Origin: Candidatus Hatepunaea meridiana
Lineage (GTDB): Bacteria; Electryoneota; AABM5-125-24; Hatepunaeales; Hatepunaeaceae
Length of the DNA stretch: 41,240 nt
Assembly (NCBI GenBank): GCA_030765125.1
Contig: JAVCDD010000340.1
Coordinates: 1 to 41,240 of the forward strand
Direction of reading: 5' to 3'
The translations under genes were made by a program, and so were the position numbers. Shown here in pieces: positions 36,179 through 41,240 of the stretch (position 1 is the first letter of the stretch; each line of letters starts with the position of its first letter). The notes beneath the pieces were generated by a model. The model worked only from the letters and a program-made list of their open reading frames with translations, made no database searches and had not been told where the DNA came from.

Positions 36179-36204
36179 CGTTCCCACGCTGGAGCGTGGG
36201 AACG
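36179..36204. repeat. Perfect palindrome after the array
   Basis: CGTTCCCACGCT (36179-36190), GG, AGCGTGGGAACG (36193-36204). It is a 12-bp stem with a 2-base centre, 14 bases past the last repeat. It looks like a dispersed repeat; it may also end array transcription, although no T-run follows. Confidence 0.7.
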
Positions 36205-36290
36205 AGATGGTATCTGATGAACTCACCGTATATTTAATCTGTTAAATCCGTTTAATCTGTTGTGAATTTTTCTTTGCTTTCGCACACATC

Positions 36291-36310
36291 GACAGACAGG
36301 AGTGTCTGTC
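36291..36310. repeat. Hairpin upstream of cas6-RT-cas1
   Basis: GACAGACA, GGAG, TGTCTGTC forms a perfect 8-bp stem 36 bases before the first ATG of the fusion gene. Its GGAG loop is too far away to be the ribosome site. The rest of 36205-36345 shows only repeated TTTAATCTGTT words. Confidence 0.55.
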
Positions 36311-36345
36311 CTACCACTCATTCATCCTGTTAATCCTGAACATCC

Positions 36346-39300
36346 ATGTTAAAAATGCTCGATATATCCACCTACCGCCTGAAACTCATCCGCGTCAGCT
36401 TCACGGCTAAGTCACGCATTCACTTCAACAATTACCCCGGGTTTACGCTCCACTCTATGCTTGGGAAGGCTTTGCGCAGCGTCGAACATGGCAGCGAGAG
36501 CAATGCGGCAGAGTGCTGCTTACGTCGTACCGAATGCGCTTATTGCTCGGTCTTTCGCGCCGGTCAGGGAGGCGTCCGCAGCCCATACACACTGTCCGAT
36601 ATCCCCCTGATTACCGACTTTAAACCGGGCGAAGAGTTTTCATTCAGCCTCACACTGTTCGGCGATAGCGTAGATTATCTGAACGGTTTCCTGAAGGCGT
36701 TCGAAAAAATGGAAGAATGCGGCTTGGGATACCGGTCGGCGCGCGGTTATAATAAAGGCGCGGGTCTCATCAAACTGAACCGGTTGGAAAACCTTTATTT
36801 CGAATCGTATCCCTTCGATCACCAACCGGATCAGTTGGACAGATTGTTCAATACCGCTTCCTTCGCCGACGCCGACTCATTGACAATCCAGCCTCACACC
36901 CCTCTGCGTATATCGGATCGAGATCGGAAAAACGTTATGCTTGACGAAACCACGCTGACGCCGTTGCTGCTGATTCGTAACCTTGTGTCCAGGATCAACG
37001 GTTTATCGCGGTCACACAATTTCGGTCCCGTTATCGATTCCGAAACCCAAACAGCGCTGGAGAACGCAAGAGTTCACTTCCAATGGCTGCCGGATATAAA
37101 AGAAACCGAGCTGGATTTTTACCGGCGGCAGCAGCGGGGGAACATTATAGCGTTGGACAACGGAGTATCCCGCAGTTTTCGAATCAAACGCGGGGCGGGA
37201 TCTAATCCCGCCAATCAAAACGAAATCATTTCCCTGGCGCCGCTATTGTTCCTCGGCGGATTCGTTCACTTGGGAACTCCCGCTGCTTTTGGATTAGGGC
37301 AATACCGATTGTCGTTCGAAGATATTTTACCAAATAAACAAAGACTTGCGGATAGTTGGCGTAAGATCAAACGGCGCACCATCGCCGAACAGAACTTCAC
37401 TTCACCGGATAAAACAGAAAACAAACTTACCCGCTCGTTCGGCACCTTATCCAGACGCATCCGCGAAGGAAGCTATACGCCGGACCCGTTACTCTACCAC
37501 CGTCTTCCCTCCGGCAGGAAGATCAGTATTGCTACTTTAAAGGACAAAGTGGCTCAGCGTGGAGTAGTGGATGGTATGCAAACACTCTGCGAACCGCTAT
37601 TTTCGAACCGTTGTTACGGTTTTCGTCCCGGAAAAGGCACAATTAAGGCTGTGAGGCGCATCCGGCATGAAATTCATCAGAACAAGATGGTATGGGCTGC
37701 AACCGCCGATATTAACAACTTTTTCGATACGATTAGAATGCGTGTTCTGATAAGCAAATTATGCAATCTGCCATTACCACGGCAGATCATCGAAACTATC
37801 TGGATGTGGCTTTCAATGGGCGGCTTCGGTTATAGATTGTCCTGGCGCGATCCATCCGGGGGCATACCTCAAGGGGGCGTAATATCACCGCTGCTGTCTA
37901 ATATATATTTCAATGACTTCGATCATTTCTTAGAGCGGCAGCATGGCTGCCGCACTCCGAAAGACAGTACTCACATTCGTTATTGCGACGACATTCTGTT
38001 TATGGCAAAGAGCCGGAAAGAATTGATTTCCATAAGTGAAAATGCCGTTCATTACCTGCGGCGTAATTTGATGCTGAAATTCAATTATAAACCGAAACCG
38101 GTAGATCTTAAGAGAGGTTCGGTAGAATTCCTCGGCTTGACACTGTCAGCGCAATCGGTCGGCATTCCACCGAAAAAGCGCGCGAAGATGGTAAATGATT
38201 TGAATGAAATACTGCAAAATTGCTCGACCGATGAATATGAGAAGGTTTATGAAGCGGTATCGACCCGGATCAATCGCTGGGGGAATTATTACGGCAGGGC
38301 GTTGGATAAGGCTTGGGATGATGTTCTGGCGCAGATGCTCGACGAGGTGGAAGCTGGGTTCCGGGAGAGTACTGAAGCCAGACGAAATATGGTTTTATCA
38401 TTGTTGAATCGGCTGCGTCGACAGTTGGACATCAAGCAGGATAAAATCAAAAGCAAACGGCAGGAACCCAGCGACAGCGTCGATCCGGCTAAACGTCTGC
38501 GGCGCCGCAAACGTGAAGCGATCAGCGTCGCTCAAACGCAGGCGAACCTCATACTGGATACGCCCGGTCTCTACCTGGGAAAACGGCGGTCGCGGCTCGT
38601 GGTGATGAAAGATGACAAGATCAAGGAATCCTTTGCGGTTAAGAAGATCAGGCAAATTTTCGTTACATCGAAAGGAATCGGGCTTTCGTCGAACGTGATA
38701 CAGCTCCTATCGCAGCATAAAATCCAGGTTGCTTTTATGGATTTAACGGGACGACCTTATTCCTATATTGTGCCTCAGTTTCGCGTCAAGCAGGATTTAA
38801 TATCCACTCAGGCGGAAATGACATCAGAGCGGCGATACAACTTTGCGGCGGTGATATTGCGCGCTAAGATTGCCAATCAACAGCGGCTGCTCAAGTATTG
38901 GTTGAAATCGCGTTCTGGACGGCTTGCCGACGAATTGCGCACCGGCATTGAGACGATTGGTAAGGTTTTATTGCGTTTGGAAACCGCTGTCAGACACCCT
39001 CGTCTGACAGACAGTTCATTCTTGTTAGGATGTGAAGCTCAAGCTGCCGTTCATTACTGGCGTTGTTTTGGGGAGGTTGTACGCGACTATGATTTCCCGG
39101 GGCGGAAGCATCAGGATGCGAAGGACGTCATAAATATGTGTTTGAACTATGGTTACGGGTTTCTTTATGCACGGGCACAGATGTCGCTGCATAAAGCGGG
39201 ATTAAGTCCGTTTTTCGGTTTCCTGCACAGGTCAGACCGTGGTGCGCCGGTATTGGTGTATGATTTCGTCGAGCAATTTCGCCAGCCGATGGTAGACAGG

Positions 39301-39537
39301 GAGATCGCTGCCATAGCCAACCGTGGGCGTGAATTGGAAATCTCACAAGGAAAACTGACCGATAAAACCCGAAAACGGATGATAGCGCATCTGATCAAAG
39401 CATTTTCGAAGCCTGAGGATTACAAGAACAGGTTATTAACCCGCGACCAGATCATCGAAACCAAAGCGCGTGAACTAACGAAATCAGTTATAGATGAATC
39501 GGTTAAGTTCAAAGGTTACTTATTGATACATTGGTAA
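36346..39537 (+). CDS. Cas6-reverse transcriptase-Cas1 fusion
   Basis: A 1063-residue three-domain protein. Residues ~1-330 are a Cas6-type RAMP endoribonuclease with a Cys cluster (ECCLRRTECAYC, ~56-67), a first glycine loop (LGYRSARGYNKGAGLIKL) and the C-terminal GGFVHLGTPAAFGLGQYRL. Residues ~360-650 are a group-II-intron-like reverse transcriptase: TADINNFFD (Asp455), GIPQGGVISPLLSNIYF, and catalytic YCDD (546-549). Residues ~725-1063 are Cas1, with likely catalytic Glu897 (LLGCEAQAAVHYW), His961 (FLHRSDRG) and Asp973/Glu976 (VYDFVEQFR). It processes crRNA and can insert RNA-derived spacers. There is no clear Shine-Dalgarno; a second ATG at 36355 is possible. A REP-like hairpin is embedded in the RT loop (37935-37953). 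Confidence 0.95.
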   Translation: MLKMLDISTYRLKLIRVSFTAKSRIHFNNYPGFTLHSMLGKALRSVEHGSESNAAECCLRRTECAYCSVFRAGQGGVRSPYTLSDIPLITDFKPGEEFSFSLTLFGDSVDYLNGFLKAFEKMEECGLGYRSARGYNKGAGLIKLNRLENLYFESYPFDHQPDQLDRLFNTASFADADSLTIQPHTPLRISDRDRKNVMLDETTLTPLLLIRNLVSRINGLSRSHNFGPVIDSETQTALENARVHFQWLPDIKETELDFYRRQQRGNIIALDNGVSRSFRIKRGAGSNPANQNEIISLAPLLFLGGFVHLGTPAAFGLGQYRLSFEDILPNKQRLADSWRKIKRRTIAEQNFTSPDKTENKLTRSFGTLSRRIREGSYTPDPLLYHRLPSGRKISIATLKDKVAQRGVVDGMQTLCEPLFSNRCYGFRPGKGTIKAVRRIRHEIHQNKMVWAATADINNFFDTIRMRVLISKLCNLPLPRQIIETIWMWLSMGGFGYRLSWRDPSGGIPQGGVISPLLSNIYFNDFDHFLERQHGCRTPKDSTHIRYCDDILFMAKSRKELISISENAVHYLRRNLMLKFNYKPKPVDLKRGSVEFLGLTLSAQSVGIPPKKRAKMVNDLNEILQNCSTDEYEKVYEAVSTRINRWGNYYGRALDKAWDDVLAQMLDEVEAGFRESTEARRNMVLSLLNRLRRQLDIKQDKIKSKRQEPSDSVDPAKRLRRRKREAISVAQTQANLILDTPGLYLGKRRSRLVVMKDDKIKESFAVKKIRQIFVTSKGIGLSSNVIQLLSQHKIQVAFMDLTGRPYSYIVPQFRVKQDLISTQAEMTSERRYNFAAVILRAKIANQQRLLKYWLKSRSGRLADELRTGIETIGKVLLRLETAVRHPRLTDSSFLLGCEAQAAVHYWRCFGEVVRDYDFPGRKHQDAKDVINMCLNYGYGFLYARAQMSLHKAGLSPFFGFLHRSDRGAPVLVYDFVEQFRQPMVDREIAAIANRGRELEISQGKLTDKTRKRMIAHLIKAFSKPEDYKNRLLTRDQIIETKARELTKSVIDESVKFKGYLLIHW
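37935..37959 (+). repeat. REP-like hairpin inside the RT coding region
   Basis: GCGGCAGC, ATG, GCTGCCGC, followed by ACTCCG. It encodes ERQHGCRTP in the variable loop between the SPLLSNIYF and YCDD motifs and keeps the frame. Related hairpin-plus-ACTCCG units are at 20682-20723 and in the MITE. Confidence 0.5.
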
Positions 39538-39659
39538 GTTAAGAATAGTTTTTAGTTTTGAGTTATGAGTTTTGAGTTAAAGAATCAAAGAATCATTGAT
39601 AGACGAAAAGAGATGTTCATATTATCGCTTACGACATCTCTTCCGACAAGGCGCGTAAA

Positions 39660-39695
39660 GTTCCGGATGGGTTGTTAATGTGTCCTTATTGAAAC
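39660..39695 (+). CRISPR. Orphan CRISPR repeat downstream of cas6-RT-cas1
   Basis: A single 36-base repeat in the same orientation, beginning GTTCCGGATGGG and ending TTATTGAAAC, with damage in the palindrome (TTAATGTGTCCTTA). It lies 122 bases after the fusion gene and 3.5 kb from the array. The rest of 39538-39659 is AT-rich with an imperfect hairpin (39608-39642) and no gene. Confidence 0.85.
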
Positions 39696-39811
39696 AGTCT
39701 GAATCTCAAATTACTCTGCATCCTCTGCTGTGAAAAACAAAAAGTTTTCTATCATCTCACTCCAATCTCATTCACCAGCAACTATTTCAGTCAATTCAAA
39801 GGATTCATTAG

Positions 39812-39841
39812 AAAAGGCGACCGGGTTTCCAGTCGCCTTTT
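39812..39841 (-). terminator. Rho-independent terminator of the KOW/SAP-like gene
   Basis: AAAAGGCGAC (39812-39821) and GTCGCCTTTT (39832-39841) form a 10-bp stem with runs of A and T at the ends, so it can work on both strands. It sits 21 bases past the stop at 39863. Confidence 0.78.
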
Positions 39842-39862
39842 ACGCTCGGAATGCAAAGTGTA

Positions 39863-40402
39863 CTATGCTTGGAGTAGCCGCACCAGATCAGCCTTCGTCC
39901 TTAACCGCGAGATATGCAGCTCGCTGATCCGTTCGAAGAGCACCTTGCCCTTCAGGCGTTCCAGATCCTCATCGGGATTCTTTTCCTTGATGATCCTGAG
40001 GAAGTCGGGCTTGGTACGGGCGATGCCGATGCTACGTTGTTTTGCTAGCGCCTGCAACTGCTTGACGGTCATCTTTGCGACGTCCACCCCGCCCTTCGGT
40101 GTTTCAGTTGTGGGCTCTGCTTCACTCTGAGTGGTGGGATCCGCCTCATGGGAAGCTTCCACCTCTGCGTTGAGGGATTCGGCTTCAGCAGTTTCCTGTT
40201 GCTGCTCTCTGCCTGCCTGCTCCGCCTGTGTTGTCGCCTCGATCAGCGCCACCATGGGGAAGGATGCGGTTACTCGGGTGGCATCCTCCAGTTTGATCGT
40301 CCAGCCCCGTCGTTCCTTGTCAACAATGATACCGACTTTGTCCTTGTTTTGTCCTGCGGTGATCATTACGCGGTCACCGATCTGCTTTTTTCTTGTGCTC
40401 AT
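39863..40402 (-). CDS. KOW-like and SAP/Rho-N-like two-domain protein
   Basis: A 179-residue protein. Residues ~5-55 (KQIGDRVMITAGQNKDKVGIIVDKERRGWTIKLED) are a KOW/SH3-like barrel of the kind found in NusG and ribosomal L24. A low-complexity Glu/Thr/Gln linker (~60-105) follows. The C-terminal ~70 residues (KMTVKQLQALAKQRSIGIARTKPDFLRIIKEK... SRLRTKADLVRLL) resemble SAP/Rho-N helices that bind nucleic acid. Its C-terminus is nearly identical to the gene at 17661-18266. GGAGAG precedes the ATG. The role is unknown; a nucleic-acid-binding or transcription-associated function is an inference from the domains. Confidence 0.72.
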   Translation of the reverse strand: MSTRKKQIGDRVMITAGQNKDKVGIIVDKERRGWTIKLEDATRVTASFPMVALIEATTQAEQAGREQQQETAEAESLNAEVEASHEADPTTQSEAEPTTETPKGGVDVAKMTVKQLQALAKQRSIGIARTKPDFLRIIKEKNPDEDLERLKGKVLFERISELHISRLRTKADLVRLLQA

Positions 40403-40427
40403 TTTACTCTCCGTGTGTTAGATTGTT

Positions 40428-40456
40428 GATATATCTTTACTTAGATGTGACACCAA
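40428..40456 (-). promoter_or_regulatory. Candidate promoter of the KOW/SAP-like gene
   Basis: On the minus strand: TTGGTG (40451-40456), 17 bases, TATATC (40428-40433). The start codon is 25 bases further on. The elements are only moderately close to consensus. Confidence 0.35.
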
Positions 40457-40518
40457 TCTAATCATACGGGTGAGGAAGTCAAGGAAATTCCCGAAGAGGT
40501 TGCAGAAAGATGAAGAAA

Positions 40519-40547
40519 GGCGGAGAGCTCCGAATGAGCTCCCCGCC
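40519..40547 (-). terminator. Rho-independent terminator of the 124-residue gene
   Basis: GGCGGAGAGCTC (40519-40530) pairs with GAGCTCCCCGCC (40536-40547) with one G-T type mismatch. On the minus strand it is followed by TTTCTTCATCTTT. It lies 26 bases past the stop at 40574. Confidence 0.72.
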
Positions 40548-40573
40548 TTGGTTGGTGTTGGATGCTGTCTGTA

Positions 40574-40948
40574 TCAGGCGCCGGCTTCAGCCTTTGCCCA
40601 GATGGTCTGGTTGAAGACGGCAACTGCCTGACCGATCAGGAAGTCCACGACCTTCCGGATCACCGGCCCATCGAACGGCTCAAGGAAGAATGGGAGAGGG
40701 ATCAGGTCGTCAATCCGGTCTATTATCCGGTACTTGTGGTCGAAGTGTTCGAAGGCTTCCCGCACTAGCCGGTGCTTTTCGGCGCCGGATTGGGACGAGG
40801 CAATAACGGCTTCCGCCGCTCGCACCAGCGATCCCACCAGGTCGAAGACTTCCTGGATACGGAACTCGCCCGAGAACAGCTCCTGCCAGTCCTGCCGGGC
40901 GGCTTCCACCTCGGTGAGAATTCTATCCAGATAAGAATTATCGTTCAT
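40574..40948 (-). CDS. Hypothetical helical protein
   Basis: A 124-residue protein starting at ATG 40948, with GAGGT six bases upstream; an in-frame start 12 bases earlier is less likely. It begins MNDNSYLDRILTEVEAARQDWQELFSGEF. The mid part (VFDLVGSLVRAAEAVI, REAFEHFDHKYRIIDRIDDLIPLPFFLEPFDGPVIRKVVDFLIGQAVAVF) is mostly amphipathic helix with a proline-rich turn. No family or catalytic motif is recognised. It has its own terminator and lies in front of a group II intron insertion, so its promoter region may have been altered. Confidence 0.7.
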   Translation of the reverse strand: MNDNSYLDRILTEVEAARQDWQELFSGEFRIQEVFDLVGSLVRAAEAVIASSQSGAEKHRLVREAFEHFDHKYRIIDRIDDLIPLPFFLEPFDGPVIRKVVDFLIGQAVAVFNQTIWAKAEAGA

Positions 40949-41125
40949 TATGAACCTCATTTAAAGAATAGTGTTTTCAAAAGCAGCACAATCATGGCAG
41001 TGTGTATGCCACACGTTGAATTATCGTGCTGTTTCATGGCTTTAGGCTTTTGGCTTTAGATTATGGTTAGGACTCAGGACTTCAGGCTTGCTAAAGCCCA
41101 AAGCCCAGAGCCTGAAGCCAATTTA
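40949..41125. other. Intergenic region with imperfect repeats, flank of the intron
   Basis: No gene seen. It contains repeated GGCTTTAG/CTAAAGCC words and an inverted pair CTTCAGGC/GCCTGAAG (around 41081-41117). This is the 3' exon side of the group II intron. Confidence 0.4.
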
Positions 41126-41240
41126 GTCGGGTAGGGACAGTGCGTCGCCGCACCATCTCCCCCTAAGAACCGGACGTGCGGGTTTCCTCGCATCCGGCTC
41201 AAGCCTGTCGTGGGCAAGCCACAGAATTGTAGCCTGCTCA
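41126..41240 (-). mobile_element. Group II intron, 3' end (domains V and VI); body beyond the right edge
   Basis: On the minus strand, 41200-41167 is a 34-base domain V: it starts GAGCCGGATGCG, has a GAAA tetraloop and ends ACGTCCGGTTC. Domain VI follows at about 41161-41126 (GGGGGAGA...GTGCG-GCGA-CGCAC...CCCTACCC). The intron 3' end should be near 41126. The maturase gene and domains I-IV would lie to the right of the window. Confidence 0.8.

Noticed and set aside
39608..39642. Hairpin AAGAGATGT / ACATCTCTT as terminator of cas6-RT-cas1
   Set aside because: The loop is 17 bases and no T-run follows. It may be chance.
39538..39862. A cas2 gene after the fusion
   Set aside because: The reading frames there are short and lack the Cas2 N-terminal YDI-type strand. 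Only an orphan repeat and a terminator are present.

Overview
The window looks like an accessory, defence-rich stretch of a bacterial chromosome, probably from an uncultured lineage. Tandem cadherin/Ig-like 'DPDDD..L.FSAENLPDGA' domains, a sigma/anti-sigma/TPR-CHAT cassette, REP-like palindromes and a CorA-type III-B CRISPR locus would fit the FCB superphylum or a neighbouring candidate phylum. That placement is a guess; there is no rRNA, tRNA or housekeeping marker to test it.

Left part (1-6300, minus strand): the N-terminal part of a secreted cadherin-like repeat protein runs off the left edge. To its right lies a three-gene operon, transcribed right to left: a TPR-CHAT caspase-like protease, a divergent sigma-factor-like protein, and a zinc-finger (zf-HC2) anti-sigma-like TPR membrane protein. 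The layout suggests a protease that controls a sigma/anti-sigma switch.

6402-17575 (minus strand): a complete type I restriction-modification locus. Its order is XRE regulator, hsdM, YfbU-family protein, small membrane protein, hsdS, a frameshifted putative nuclease (two overlapping frames), a small unknown protein, an ImmA/IrrE-type XRE metallopeptidase, a DUF4411 PIN-like protein, hsdR, and a small translationally coupled ORF. The promoter of the XRE gene overlaps a 24-bp palindrome, probably an autoregulatory operator.

17611-18436: a 5'-truncated acidic KOW/SAP-like gene with a good terminator, butted against the start of an IS transposase remnant. An apparently intact paralogue of the truncated gene lies at 39863-40402, so the CRISPR locus sits between two related genes.

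18519-39695: the CRISPR locus. The effector operon (minus strand) is corA, a DHH phosphodiesterase resembling NrN, cmr1, cmr2(cas10), cmr3, cmr4, cmr5, cmr6. This is the gene set of type III-B systems that signal with SAM-AMP and kill or arrest through a CorA membrane channel. Divergently, a leader drives a roughly 8-kb CRISPR array with about 90 repeats of 37 bp. The array is composite: the leader, with its promoter, recurs three more times inside it, and four repeats are interrupted by a ~95-bp element built of AAGTRAGM octamers. The first leader also carries a 148-bp palindromic MITE-like insertion. After the array comes one 1063-residue Cas6-reverse transcriptase-Cas1 fusion, then an orphan repeat. 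No cas2 is visible.

Right end (39812-41240): the KOW/SAP-like gene, an unrecognised 124-residue gene, their terminators, and the 3' end (domains V and VI) of a group II intron on the minus strand whose body lies outside the window.
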